Positions 1 to 8,518 of a stretch of 64,000 bases of DNA are shown here, one piece after another. The DNA lies in IMG/VR virus record IMGVR_UViG_3300037137_001673, positions 1-64,000 of that record. One strand, 5' to 3'. Both the position numbers and the translations under genes were made by a program. The stretch's first letter is position 1; every line of letters starts with the position of its first letter. The notes under the pieces are model-generated. The model saw only the letters and a list, made by a program, of their open reading frames with translations. It did no database searches and was not told where the DNA came from. Source of the DNA: a virus.

Positions 1-1041
1 ACTCTTCAAATAGATAATTTTGAACCAGTTGAATTAATTAAAGAACAAGATGAATTTAAGGACAGACTTGTTGAATTTTTTGATGAGGATGAAGAAGTAT
101 CTGCTCATGATTTAGCGGAAACTTACAAAGACGAAGTTCTCGGACAAGAAAGATTTATAGATGAACTCATTCACGATGCCATGATAACAAAAGACTTTAC
201 TAATATAATTGATTGGAATCAAGTAAAATTAGTTAAAGAAGAAGTTGAAGTGGTAGATGAAAAGTTTTTTAAAGCTTATCAAAAAAGACTTGAAAATTAT
301 CCTTTGATGGAAGTAAAACTTTTTGATTGGGAAACTTCGGTAAATGTTTCTTTAGTAGAAACTGAAACACAAAAGATTGTAAATACAACTGCTGTTGAGA
401 AAGCTAATGAACTTTGGAAAAAAGATGATTTTAAGGCAAAGTTTTCAGGAGCTGCCGCTACTTTTATAGAAGATGTAGAAGAAGGAACAGAGGAATTAAA
501 AGAAGTTTTTGAAACTTATCCTCAAATTTATTTCTTAAGCAATGCTGATAGAAAAGCCTTGCTAGGAAAGACAATTATTACTAATAAAGAACTTAAAGAA
601 AGCATGGATATTCTATTAAAAGGAATAGATTTGCTTTTTGAAAAGTTTGATCTTGCTGACTTGAAACAAGAATATCTTGTTGATCATGGTGCTTGTCCTG
701 AAGAGGAACATGAAAAGAAAGGAAAGAAGAAGCTTAGTAAGATGTATGCAAAAGATACTGACGCTGAAAATAATTTCGAAGATCCAGAAGCTAAAGGTAA
801 ACCTTCCAAAGAAGAAGAACCAGAGGAAAAAGAACCTAAAGAAAAGAAAGAACCTGCTCTTGAACTTTCTTCCGAAGAGCTGGGAAAACTAGCTTCTGAA
901 ATAAAGAAATTAGCAGATAAAGTTGAAGATGAAGGCTTGAAAGATAAATTATTGAGCATAGCTGAAAAGCTTCATAGTGGAAAAGAAGAAGGAACTAGAC
1001 CAGATGTTGTAAAAGAAGCTGTGTCTATTCTCTCACTTTAA
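1..1041 (+). CDS. C-terminal part of an acidic/lysine-rich protein of the capsid cassette (5' truncated)
   Basis: The frame is open from the first base, so the gene starts outside the window and 346 codons are visible; the ATG at 181 is internal. The first 220 or so residues are a mixed charged domain, followed by a lysine/glutamate-rich linker and a helical C-terminus. I do not recognise the family. It lies just before the prohead protease, where T4-like phages place portal and small core proteins, so a head-assembly role is an inference from position. The next gene begins 10 nt after the stop behind a good Shine-Dalgarno. Confidence 0.75.
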   Translation, partial: TLQIDNFEPVELIKEQDEFKDRLVEFFDEDEEVSAHDLAETYKDEVLGQERFIDELIHDAMITKDFTNIIDWNQVKLVKEEVEVVDEKFFKAYQKRLENYPLMEVKLFDWETSVNVSLVETETQKIVNTTAVEKANELWKKDDFKAKFSGAAATFIEDVEEGTEELKEVFETYPQIYFLSNADRKALLGKTIITNKELKESMDILLKGIDLLFEKFDLADLKQEYLVDHGACPEEEHEKKGKKKLSKMYAKDTDAENNFEDPEAKGKPSKEEEPEEKEPKEKKEPALELSSEELGKLASEIKKLADKVEDEGLKDKLLSIAEKLHSGKEEGTRPDVVKEAVSILSL

Positions 1042-1051
1042 GGAGAAAACA

Positions 1052-1525
1052 ATGAGAAAAATACTACTTAAGGAAGAATTTAGCAAAGAGCACTACAACG
1101 AAATAGCGGAACTAGCTAAAAAATATCATAATATTGAGCTTAAAAATTTAGTTTCTGATCTTGTTTCACTTGAAGAAAAAGAAAAGAAATTAGATACATT
1201 AAAATCAAAAGCTATTAATAGAGATCTTTCCGATAAAGAAGATAGAAATAAAAAAGAATATGAGCTAGCAATCTCTCACAAAAAAGATAAATTAAGAAGA
1301 GCTAATACTATAGCCCAGGAATTAAAAAAAGGAAAAGAAGAACCAGAAAAGGCTAGAGAAAAAATTGAGAAAAAAGCTGGAGCAGAGCCAGAAGTAAATC
1401 TTCGTAGAATTAGAACTATTGAGAGAGGACATGGCTTAAGATCTGAAAATTATAACTGGAAATCTAGAGTTAGATTTTATTTGTTAGGAGAAGGAATTAA
1501 ATCTTCTTCGAAAACAAGAGGCTAA
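1052..1525 (+). CDS. charged coiled-coil protein of the capsid cassette
   Basis: 157 residues, strongly charged (Lys/Glu/Arg), with long predicted helices up to about residue 115 and a basic tail. An AAGGAG Shine-Dalgarno precedes the ATG. It lies between the upstream acidic gene and the prohead protease, where T4-like phages keep small prohead-core proteins. Composition fits a core/scaffold accessory protein, but I see no motif that proves this. Confidence 0.7.
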   Translation: MRKILLKEEFSKEHYNEIAELAKKYHNIELKNLVSDLVSLEEKEKKLDTLKSKAINRDLSDKEDRNKKEYELAISHKKDKLRRANTIAQELKKGKEEPEKAREKIEKKAGAEPEVNLRRIRTIERGHGLRSENYNWKSRVRFYLLGEGIKSSSKTRG

Positions 1526-1527
1526 TT

Positions 1528-2121
1528 ATGGACACGACTCTTCTAGAAGATTTTAATCTTTTGGAACAATATTCAATACATAAGACTGAAAGTGCTACTC
1601 CAAATTATTATTTGCGTGGCATCTTTTCTCGTTGTGATGTTCCAAATAAAAACAAAAGAATTTATCCACGAACAGTAATGGAAGAAGCCATTAATCAAAT
1701 TCGTCCTCTTCTTGAGAAAAGAGGTCTAGTCGGTGAACTTGATCATCCTGCTACTCCAAAGATAAATGTTCGTGGAATTTCTCATGTAATAACAAAACTT
1801 GCAATGGCCCCAGATGGTGCTATTCTTGGTGAAGCAGAAGCAATAGATTCACATTTACAAAAATTAATGGATGCGCATGTTCGTCTAGGAGTTTCAACAA
1901 GAGGTCTTGGAAAAGTTGAATCTTATCATGGAAATCTTGGAGAAGGTTTTGTGCAAGTGCAACCGGGATATGAAATAAAAGCAATAGATATTGTTTTTGA
2001 TCCTTCACAAGGTTCTTTTCCAAATTATGTAAAAGAAGATGTGGAAGATCCTAAAATAATTTTAGGTTCAACCATGAAGTTTCGTAAAGTTTGGGAAGAT
2101 ATTTTTGGAGATAAAATATGA
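1528..2121 (+). CDS. 21: prohead core protein protease (T4 gp21-like)
   Basis: 197 residues. The family signature is visible: GELDHP with the catalytic His near residue 73, and LGVSTRGLG with the nucleophilic Ser near residue 123, as in T4 gp21-type serine maturation proteases. These cleave scaffold and capsid N-termini inside the prohead before DNA packaging. The gene starts 2 nt after the previous stop, and its TGA overlaps an ATG (ATGA at 2118) of the following frame, which suggests translational coupling. Order protease, unknown, scaffold, major capsid matches T4-like phages. Confidence 0.93.
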   Translation: MDTTLLEDFNLLEQYSIHKTESATPNYYLRGIFSRCDVPNKNKRIYPRTVMEEAINQIRPLLEKRGLVGELDHPATPKINVRGISHVITKLAMAPDGAILGEAEAIDSHLQKLMDAHVRLGVSTRGLGKVESYHGNLGEGFVQVQPGYEIKAIDIVFDPSQGSFPNYVKEDVEDPKIILGSTMKFRKVWEDIFGDKI

Positions 2122-2165
2122 ATATACTAGACCAAGACATGAGTTTTTTTAAAAAAGCAACTTAA
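2118..2165 (+). pseudogene. short frame closed by an in-frame TAA, continuous with the next gene
   Basis: The ATG overlaps the protease stop and has GGAG upstream. It encodes 15 residues (MNILDQDMSFFKKAT), then TAA at 2163-2165. The same frame stays open after the stop and runs without break into the gene starting at 2283. This looks like either a nonsense mutation in a longer gene (one C-to-T change in a CAA codon would do it) or a leader peptide. Which is true cannot be told from one sequence. Confidence 0.45.
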
Positions 2166-2282
2166 AAAATTATTGATGAAACTAAAGTTTTAAATAATCC
2201 AGATGCGAAAGTAGTTTGGAAAATAGCAGAAGGAATGATGAAAGTTTTAAACAAATACAAAAATCAGTTAGGAGAGGAAAAT

Positions 2283-2921
2283 ATGAAGGTAAATAATTAT
2301 GTAAATCTTTTTGAAATGGCTAGAGCTGATCTAGAAGGAGTAGTTGAAGTTGTAAAGTCTGGAGACTTTGATAAGGCTGCTTCTATGTATATTTCAAAAG
2401 CAAAAGCTAGAGGCTTAGATGCTAAGAAAGTAGTTATTGGACTCGGTTCAACATTTAGAAATTATGAAGATATGGGAACTGAAGAAATTAAACAACTTAA
2501 AGATAAAATAAAAGAAAAGCTGGGTGGAGAACTTCCTGAAAAAAAAGAAAAGAAAACTGCCGAAAAGAAAGAATCTTCTCCAGAAGAAAGAAAAGTACAT
2601 GCAGCAACTATTAAAACAGGAGCAGCTAAAAAAAAGGCTGAACTTATAAAAAAGCCAAAAGAAGCAGAGATGACAACTGAATCTTCTCAAGTGGCAAGGG
2701 GAAAAAGAATGAACTTAAGAGATGAAATTTTGTATAGGTCTGGAATGCTTCCTGAAGGTACTTACAAAAGAGATATAGAAGAAGGAATTGCAGGATCAGA
2801 GGGAGATCAAGCTGTAGCTGGAAATAAAGACGAGAAAAAGAAAAAGAAAGGCAAAAAAATAACTAAAAAAGTAGAAAAAGAAACAGATAGTGTATTATTT
2901 GCTAAGAGCAAAAAAGATTAA
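2283..2921 (+). CDS. lysine-rich protein between prohead protease and scaffold
   Basis: 212 residues from the ATG at 2283, chosen because GGAGAGG lies 7-12 nt upstream; an in-frame ATG at 2235 lacks this. The N-terminal 75 residues resemble a compact helical domain, then come a Lys/Glu linker and a lysine-rich C-terminus. I do not recognise the family. Its place in the cassette suggests an internal prohead-core or internal protein, possibly cut by the neighbouring protease. The frame extends upstream to an earlier stop codon at 2163. Confidence 0.75.
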   Translation: MKVNNYVNLFEMARADLEGVVEVVKSGDFDKAASMYISKAKARGLDAKKVVIGLGSTFRNYEDMGTEEIKQLKDKIKEKLGGELPEKKEKKTAEKKESSPEERKVHAATIKTGAAKKKAELIKKPKEAEMTTESSQVARGKRMNLRDEILYRSGMLPEGTYKRDIEEGIAGSEGDQAVAGNKDEKKKKKGKKITKKVEKETDSVLFAKSKKD

Positions 2922-3035
2922 ATAAAAGTAAAAGGTGTATTTTTTCGATATTGAAAAGATAATTTGGATGTTATCTCTCTTAATGAAGAGACCCACCTTT
3001 TAAACTATGTTAAAAATCAATATTGGAGGATTTAT

Positions 3036-3860
3036 ATGGCAGAAAACATGGAGAATATACTAGACAGAGACTTGGATTCTAATGAGGAACAAGCTATTAG
3101 AGAATCTCTTGAAACTTGGAGAGAAGAAGTCTATAACCAGCTTCTTGAAGAAGTTGAGCAACTTAAAGAAAGTAAACTTGAAGAGTTAGAAGAAGCAAAT
3201 GTCGAATTTAGGGAAACACTTAAAGAAGAATATGCTGATAAGATGATAAAAGCTCTTAATGAAATGAAAGAAGAACTTAGAGCAGAGGTTCTTTCAGAGG
3301 TTTATGAAAATAATCCTGAATTACAGATTCTAGAAAAAATTAAGGAAATTATAGCTCCTACTCTTAATGAAGAGTATCTAGGTAATGTATATGCTCAAGA
3401 GTTACAAACTCTTAAGGAAGAAAATATAGCACTTAAAGAACGAATGAGATTGGAAGAAGGAGCAAAGACATTAGCAGAACTCATTTCTCCTTATTCTGAA
3501 AAAACTCAAAATATTCTTCTTTCTTTAATAAAAGAAGGTGGTCCGGAAGAAGTTGCCGAACAATTTTATAATTTAATAGAAAATCTTGAATCTTTGGAAG
3601 AAGAAGACGAAGTTGAAGAAGACGAAGAGGACGAAGAAGAAGACGAAGAGGACGAAGAAGACGAAGAAGAAGAAGAAGAAGAAGAAGAAGAAGAAGAAGA
3701 CGAAAACGAAGAAGATGAAAACGAAGAAGAAGCCTCCGAGTCAACTGAAGAAGATTTTGAAACTTATATTAAAGAAGAAGTTCAAGGTGAAGAAAAACCA
3801 GCTGCTAAGAAAGGTAAATCTTTAAAAGACGAAATGAATAGACTAGCTGGTAATAAGTAA
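3036..3860 (+). CDS. prohead scaffold protein (T4 gp22-like by position and composition)
   Basis: 274 residues from the ATG at 3036, preceded by TTGGAGGA; the frame is open 24 codons further upstream but without a ribosome site. The protein is helical and very acidic, with an almost pure Glu/Asp tract near residues 185-235 encoded by GAA/GAC repeats, and ends in a basic tail. A helical acidic protein directly before the major capsid gene is typical of gp22-type scaffolds. Sequence similarity to gp22 is not obvious by eye, so the function rests on context and composition. Confidence 0.78.
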   Translation: MAENMENILDRDLDSNEEQAIRESLETWREEVYNQLLEEVEQLKESKLEELEEANVEFRETLKEEYADKMIKALNEMKEELRAEVLSEVYENNPELQILEKIKEIIAPTLNEEYLGNVYAQELQTLKEENIALKERMRLEEGAKTLAELISPYSEKTQNILLSLIKEGGPEEVAEQFYNLIENLESLEEEDEVEEDEEDEEEDEEDEEDEEEEEEEEEEEEDENEEDENEEEASESTEEDFETYIKEEVQGEEKPAAKKGKSLKDEMNRLAGNK

Positions 3861-3878
3861 AGGCATTTTTTATCGTTC

Positions 3879-3889
3879 TGTAAAGATAA
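3879..3889 (+). promoter_or_regulatory. TGTAAAG(A/T)TA element, putative late promoter of the capsid gene
   Basis: TGTAAAGATAA, 42 nt before the major capsid ATG, with a separate GGAGGG ribosome site in between. The same element recurs before at least nine other genes in the window. Confidence 0.5.
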
Positions 3890-3931
3890 AAAAGTGACTT
3901 ATAATTTTTTACATAAAAATGGAGGGACTCT

Positions 3932-5482
3932 ATGTATATAGATAAAGAAACAAGGATTCAACAGGAAAAAGATTTAGTCAATAGGTGGGAATGGCTCACT
4001 GATGGTGTTGATGACTATGAACAAAAGTTGAATACTTCTATTATTCTTGAAAATTCATATGACACAATGATTTCTGAGGGTCAAGTTACTGATGGTTGGC
4101 TAGAGTCAACAATTCTTAATGAAGATCTTCTTACCGAAGCTCCAACTATTAGTACGAGCTCTGGTTCAAATCTAATTCCAAAGGTTTTGTTTCCAATTAT
4201 TAGGCGTGTATATCCATCACTTATAGCAAATAAACTTGTTTCAGTACAACCAATTCAGGCTAGAACAGGTGTTATTTACTACATGATTTATACATTTACT
4301 AATACTAAGGGTGAAATAACAGCTGCTGATGAATATACTGGTGTAGGACAACAGGGTCTTCCTGCTTATGCCTCTTGGTATTCTGCTGAAAAACTTGGAC
4401 CATATACTGGAACAATAAGTACAACTGTTGGAGATTCAACTCACATTGCTACAGCTTCTGCTGCTACTTTCTTTGCTTATACCGCTGATACGGTAACTTT
4501 AAAGAGAATAGAAGTTTATAATACTAACCTTGGTTCAGCTTTTACTACAGCTACATGTTCTCTTGTCCAGAACGGACAAATTCAGGTTTGGTCAAACACC
4601 AACCTTGTTGGGAAAAATGTTTACTATGATATTGCTGGAAATATAGTATTGCGAAGATGCGCAGATTCAACTTCTGCTACAGCCTCTGTTCCTTGGAGAC
4701 CTGGACAATCAGTTGTTGCTTATATAGTATACAATCAAGAATCTAGTGTTAAAATTCCTGAAATGGAATTCAGCATTGGTTCAGATACAGTAGATACTAC
4801 TGAGCGTAAATTAAAGATCAGATGGACAAAGGAAGCCGAACAAGACATGAAGGCTTATCACAAGATTGATGTAGAAAGCGAACTTGTGAAAATGGCCTCT
4901 ATGGAAATGAATTATGAAATTGACCGTGAAATTATTCAGTTCACAGGCGACCAAGTTGTATCCGATCTATCCGTTGTCCATGACTGGACAGCAGATTCTC
5001 CTAATACAGGAAATAACTCAGCTGGTAACTATCTTGATAGACACCGAGCATTGACTCAAAAAATTTATCAAGTATCAGCAAAAATCGCACAGTATAACCG
5101 TTTGGGACCTGCTTCTTGGGCAGTTGTATCACCACAGGTTGCTGCACTTCTATCAATGCTACCTGATTTCAAGGGAGAAATAGCTGGTGGAACATTCGCA
5201 GTGTTTGAGGCTGGACAACTTGGAAGTGGTTTGAAGATTTTTGTAGACCCTAACAGATTTGGTACAGTTGCTAATGAAATCTTACTTGGATATAAGAATT
5301 CTAACACAACTTACGGAGCTGGAGTTGTATATGCACCATATACTAACTGGATTTCAGGACTTGTAACTGATCCTAATAGCTTTAACTCTGTCCGTGGATT
5401 CTTCACAAGGTACGCCTTAAAGAAGGTTCCTCGTGGTCAGTGGTTCTACGGAAAAGTAAGTCTCTTAAATTATGGAATTTAA
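3932..5482 (+). CDS. 23: major capsid protein (T4 gp23-like)
   Basis: 516 residues, starting behind GGAGGG. Features typical of gp23-type capsid proteins: a processed-looking N-terminus of about 60 residues, the segment LVSVQPIQARTGVIYYM near residue 100, a middle domain with a long Thr/Ala-rich insertion, the helix around ELVKMASMEMNYEIDREI and a C-terminus with APYTNWISGLVTDPNSF. It forms the capsid shell. It lies after protease and scaffold, as in T4, and is followed by a strong terminator. Confidence 0.93.
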   Translation: MYIDKETRIQQEKDLVNRWEWLTDGVDDYEQKLNTSIILENSYDTMISEGQVTDGWLESTILNEDLLTEAPTISTSSGSNLIPKVLFPIIRRVYPSLIANKLVSVQPIQARTGVIYYMIYTFTNTKGEITAADEYTGVGQQGLPAYASWYSAEKLGPYTGTISTTVGDSTHIATASAATFFAYTADTVTLKRIEVYNTNLGSAFTTATCSLVQNGQIQVWSNTNLVGKNVYYDIAGNIVLRRCADSTSATASVPWRPGQSVVAYIVYNQESSVKIPEMEFSIGSDTVDTTERKLKIRWTKEAEQDMKAYHKIDVESELVKMASMEMNYEIDREIIQFTGDQVVSDLSVVHDWTADSPNTGNNSAGNYLDRHRALTQKIYQVSAKIAQYNRLGPASWAVVSPQVAALLSMLPDFKGEIAGGTFAVFEAGQLGSGLKIFVDPNRFGTVANEILLGYKNSNTTYGAGVVYAPYTNWISGLVTDPNSFNSVRGFFTRYALKKVPRGQWFYGKVSLLNYGI

Positions 5483-5506
5483 TTACGGAGTTTAGTTAAA
5501 AAAAAT

Positions 5507-5532
5507 AGCCCGCAGAAATGCGGGCTTTTTTT
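5507..5532. terminator. bidirectional terminator between capsid gene and HNH gene
   Basis: AGCCCGCA/TGCGGGCT hairpin with a T-run on the plus side and an A-run on the other, between two convergent genes. Confidence 0.9.
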
Positions 5533-6019
5533 AGTAAATAGGTTTGTTCTTTTCTTTGTTTTCTTTATTTTTTTCGTGATGAAGACCATAATGACAATTA
5601 GGGCAGAGAAGATCGCATTTTTCTATTTCTTCTTTTAAGTGTTCTATACTAACTCCCAAATTAGCTACATTTCCTATATCAAATTTTTTGTTAGTTTCAT
5701 CTCTATGATGAAAATGTAATATTTGAGGCATTTTATTATAACCACAAATAGAACAACTTTTTCCTTCTTTAAAGCTTTCTCTTATTCTTGTTAGCTCTTC
5801 ATATCTTTCTTTTCTTTGTGCCATTGCTTCTTTAATATGTGCTCTATACCATCTTTTACATTTTAATTTATATTTTTCTGGGTTGTCAATTTCCCATTTT
5901 CTAGCATGAGCACGATTGCATTCTTTACATATTGTATCATATCCAAGATGCATCTTTTTGTGCTTAGTAAATTCTTCCAGTTCTTTTTCTTGTTTACAAA
6001 CTCTACAAATTCTTTTCAT
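5531..6019 (-). CDS. HNH homing endonuclease
   Basis: 162 residues. The N-terminus has paired cysteines (CRVC..., CKEC) of a zinc-binding finger. The C-terminal half has the HNH core: CSICGY, then FHHRD, and CPNCHYGLHH. Such stand-alone nucleases cut intron-less or variant alleles and spread by repair. It lies convergent to the capsid gene on the opposite strand, separated only by the terminator, a common landing place for phage homing genes. Confidence 0.85.
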   Translation of the reverse strand: MKRICRVCKQEKELEEFTKHKKMHLGYDTICKECNRAHARKWEIDNPEKYKLKCKRWYRAHIKEAMAQRKERYEELTRIRESFKEGKSCSICGYNKMPQILHFHHRDETNKKFDIGNVANLGVSIEHLKEEIEKCDLLCPNCHYGLHHEKNKENKEKNKPIY

Positions 6020-6066
6020 TTCATACTCCGTAATTTATTTTAAACTACGGATTGAATTTTGTCAAT

Positions 6067-6092
6067 AAAAAAAGCCCCGAAGAGCTTTTATT
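6067..6092 (-). terminator. minus-strand terminator
   Basis: On the minus strand AAAGCTC-TTC-GGGGCTTT is followed by a T-run, directly downstream of the lipoprotein gene ending at 6088. Confidence 0.7.
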
Positions 6093-6363
6093 TCTTTATT
6101 CTTTTGAAAATATATTCATTCCCATCAACTTTAGTTGTACTAAAAAGTTTTTCTGGGTCAGGTCCTGTAGCCTTAGTTATTGAAACAAGCTCCCACTTAT
6201 CTTTTGATAATTCATTCAATTCTTGCTCGGAAATTGTTCCTCTTCCATTAATAAAAATTGAATTACTATCGGTAATTCCTTTGAATACTGTTTTATATTC
6301 AAACTCTTTAGCACAACTAACTATTAAAAGAAACGCAAGAATAATTAAAAGTATTTTTTTCAT
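6088..6363 (-). CDS. small predicted lipoprotein
   Basis: 91 residues. Positively charged start, hydrophobic stretch, then a lipobox-like LIVSC near residue 17, so signal-peptidase II processing and membrane anchoring are likely. The mature part is a small domain of unknown function. It is the last gene of a minus-strand operon driven from further right. Phage lipoproteins of this kind are often superinfection-exclusion factors, but nothing here proves that. Confidence 0.7.
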   Translation of the reverse strand: MKKILLIILAFLLIVSCAKEFEYKTVFKGITDSNSIFINGRGTISEQELNELSKDKWELVSITKATGPDPEKLFSTTKVDGNEYIFKRIKK

Positions 6364-6675
6364 TTATTTCTCCTGCTTTTCGAAAGTGTCTCTCAATAAA
6401 TTCCAGTATTGAGTACCTCTAGAAGCGAATCTAAAAAGATCAATTTTTCTATTTTCTGAAATATAAATGTTTTCTTTATCTTTAAAATAGATAAGTTGAG
6501 CGCTATTTCCAAGAACATCTGTCAACTTTAATTTTGACTTCTTAGCCATTTCTTTTGCTAGATGATCTACGTCTTTGCTAGGAGCATATTCTATTCTATT
6601 TTCATAAAGAAGAATAATTCCTTCTTGAATGAAATTTTTGTCAAATTCTTCGCGTTTTTTAAACTGAATTTTCAT
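6364..6675 (-). CDS. hypothetical protein
   Basis: 103 residues, basic, no recognised motif or membrane segment. It abuts the lipoprotein gene (6363/6364) and follows the next gene by 9 nt, so the three are probably one operon. Confidence 0.65.
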   Translation of the reverse strand: MKIQFKKREEFDKNFIQEGIILLYENRIEYAPSKDVDHLAKEMAKKSKLKLTDVLGNSAQLIYFKDKENIYISENRKIDLFRFASRGTQYWNLLRDTFEKQEK

Positions 6676-6684
6676 TTAAATTAT

Positions 6685-7077
6685 TTATGACTTAATTTCT
6701 GCAGTATCAAAATCTACTTGATTGTAATATTTCTTTATAAGATCAACAGAAGTATTAATTACATCTTCGAAGTTTCCATCTAATTCTTTGAAGAATTCGT
6801 AATTTTTACCATTACTATTTTCAAGTTCTTCAATATTATCAAGGGTAATAGTTTTACCTTTTATGTCAACGCTTTCTTTAAAGAAAATCATTTTCCAAAT
6901 ATCTTTTCGAGAATCTTCTTTGTTATCATCAACGAGAAGAAAAGCGATATTGAAACCTTCTGGTGAATACCCAATTTCAAAATCATATTTTTCTTTAATT
7001 GCAGATTCTAGATTCTTGTTAGGAAAAGGAATTATCTCCTCAGATTCTTTTTTTGTGAAAACCAATTCTCTTTTCAT
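6685..7077 (-). CDS. hypothetical acidic protein
   Basis: 130 residues, acidic, predicted alpha/beta, no motif recognised. It is the first gene after a sigma-70-like promoter at 7101-7129, so it probably heads the 7077-6088 operon. Function unknown. Confidence 0.68.
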   Translation of the reverse strand: MKRELVFTKKESEEIIPFPNKNLESAIKEKYDFEIGYSPEGFNIAFLLVDDNKEDSRKDIWKMIFFKESVDIKGKTITLDNIEELENSNGKNYEFFKELDGNFEDVINTSVDLIKKYYNQVDFDTAEIKS

Positions 7078-7100
7078 TTCTATATTATTCCTCTTCTTTC

Positions 7101-7129
7101 ATTATAAGATATTTTTTGTTTTTTGTAAA
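7101..7129 (-). promoter_or_regulatory. sigma-70-like promoter
   Basis: On the minus strand TTTACA, 17 nt, TATAAT; reads into the gene starting at 7077. Confidence 0.75.
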
Positions 7130-7130
7130 G

Positions 7131-7340
7131 TTATAAGTTCGATGATTCACTTATTATAGATTTTGTTCCTAAAAGTATTCGGTTGCTTATATGTTTTTTT
7201 TTCCAATTCCCTGGAAAAAATTTATCATTACTTTCTAGAATTGAAGCTTTAAAAACTGAATTACTATTAGCAGAATCATAATCTACTAATATCCAAAGAT
7301 TATCATGATTTAAGCTTCTTGCAAATTTTCTATAATACAT
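7131..7340 (-). CDS. hypothetical small protein
   Basis: 69 residues. Its start overlaps the end of the AAA ATPase gene by 11 nt, which suggests translational coupling as last member of the ATPase/VWA operon. No domain recognised. Confidence 0.55.
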   Translation of the reverse strand: MYYRKFARSLNHDNLWILVDYDSANSNSVFKASILESNDKFFPGNWKKKHISNRILLGTKSIISESSNL

Positions 7341-8511
7341 AAGCTTTAGTATCTTTTGGTTTTTCGCCTTTAAGTGTTCCTGTAAGTTTATCTACTATTA
7401 TCTTTGTTAAGATAGTTTTGAAAAAACTTTTCCTTTTTTCTAAATCATAAGAAGGTATCATTGATGGAAGCTCAAAAGCATTATTGAATTTATAAATATT
7501 TATGTCGTCGCAAATTCCCTTTAGAACTGCATAAGAAATATCACAATTTTTTTCTTTAACAGTTTCGTAAATAAAATTTCTAGTCACTTCATCAAATTCT
7601 GGAAGGTAGATTACAAAAAATTGTTTTATATTTTCTTCTTTTGGTAATTCATATTGAATTACAGTATCAATTCTTCCTGGCCTTACAAAAGCACTATCAA
7701 AATTATTTATATGATTAGTTGTAAAAATAGAAACTACATCTTTTATTTCATCAATACCTTCAAGAATATTAAGAATGCTAGATAAAACAGAATTTGGAGT
7801 ATCTCCAGTTTTTTTTCTATCTAAAAGCATTGCATCAAAATCCTCAAAAACAAATATTTTTTTATCGGATGAGTAGTATCTTTCTTTTTCTTCAGCAAAT
7901 TCTTTTGGACTATGAAAGATATGAAATTCAATTTTATTTTTTAATGCCTGTTCTTTTAACCATCTTAAAGAAAGTGTTTTTCCGGTTCCGGGATGCCCAG
8001 TCAAAATTATTCCACGCTTAAGAGGTATTCTGTGTTCCAGACAGAATTTTCTAAAATCTTCATTTAAAAGAAAGTCAATTGTGTGTTTCTTTAGGTAATC
8101 AAAATCTAATCCAATGATTGGAAGATTGACTGAGGTAAAGTTTGCCTTTTCCTGTCGAATATGAAGTTCTTTAAGTATCCATTCCATTTCTTCAAATTTT
8201 GCAATTATGAAGTCGTAGGTGCGCTCGCGCGTGAATGGAGTAATGATCTTAAGAAATGTTTTATTACCAAGATGACAGATGTTGCAATCAGTAAGAAGTT
8301 CTTTTTCCAAAGAAAAATCTTGGTAAATAAGAACCTTTATTTCATTTGAGTAATTCAGACTAGGAACTTTAACTGGAAAGATTTTATCTACAAAGTTTTC
8401 ACTATTGGCAAAAAAACTTACTGCAACTTTATTTGTTCCTAGTGTTTCTTTAATGAATTCTTTGTAACTTTTTATTACAAAATACATTTCGTCGTTGTTA
8501 TAGTTTTCCAT
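7330..8511 (-). CDS. AAA ATPase
   Basis: 393 residues from the ATG at 8511, chosen because AAGGA lies 5 nt upstream and it avoids overlap with the VWA gene; an ATG at 8544 is also possible. Walker A GHPGTGKT is near residues 172-179, Walker B IFVFEDFD near 219-226, and the FVRPGRID box near 275-282, typical of classical AAA proteins such as the Bcs1 or FtsH type. No protease or membrane segment is seen. It follows a VWA/metallopeptidase gene and a MoxR-like ATPase gene, so a joint remodelling role is likely. Target unknown. Confidence 0.85.
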   Translation of the reverse strand: MENYNNDEMYFVIKSYKEFIKETLGTNKVAVSFFANSENFVDKIFPVKVPSLNYSNEIKVLIYQDFSLEKELLTDCNICHLGNKTFLKIITPFTRERTYDFIIAKFEEMEWILKELHIRQEKANFTSVNLPIIGLDFDYLKKHTIDFLLNEDFRKFCLEHRIPLKRGIILTGHPGTGKTLSLRWLKEQALKNKIEFHIFHSPKEFAEEKERYYSSDKKIFVFEDFDAMLLDRKKTGDTPNSVLSSILNILEGIDEIKDVVSIFTTNHINNFDSAFVRPGRIDTVIQYELPKEENIKQFFVIYLPEFDEVTRNFIYETVKEKNCDISYAVLKGICDDINIYKFNNAFELPSMIPSYDLEKRKSFFKTILTKIIVDKLTGTLKGEKPKDTKAYVL

Positions 8512-8518
8512 ATTTTCC

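Noticed and set aside
1-1041. Portal protein C-terminus
   Set aside because: Position fits, but the visible sequence shows no portal-like features and has a charged tail; I kept it as unknown.
3481-3825. Leu/Arg-rich and Lys/Thr-rich frames over the scaffold gene
   Set aside because: They are shadows of the GAA/GAC repeat in other frames.
7124-7134. Plus-strand TGTAAAGTTAT copy at 7124
   Set aside because: It is the complement of a minus-strand -35 box (TTTACA) with a TATAAT 17 nt away, and the plus-strand frame behind it has only five codons.
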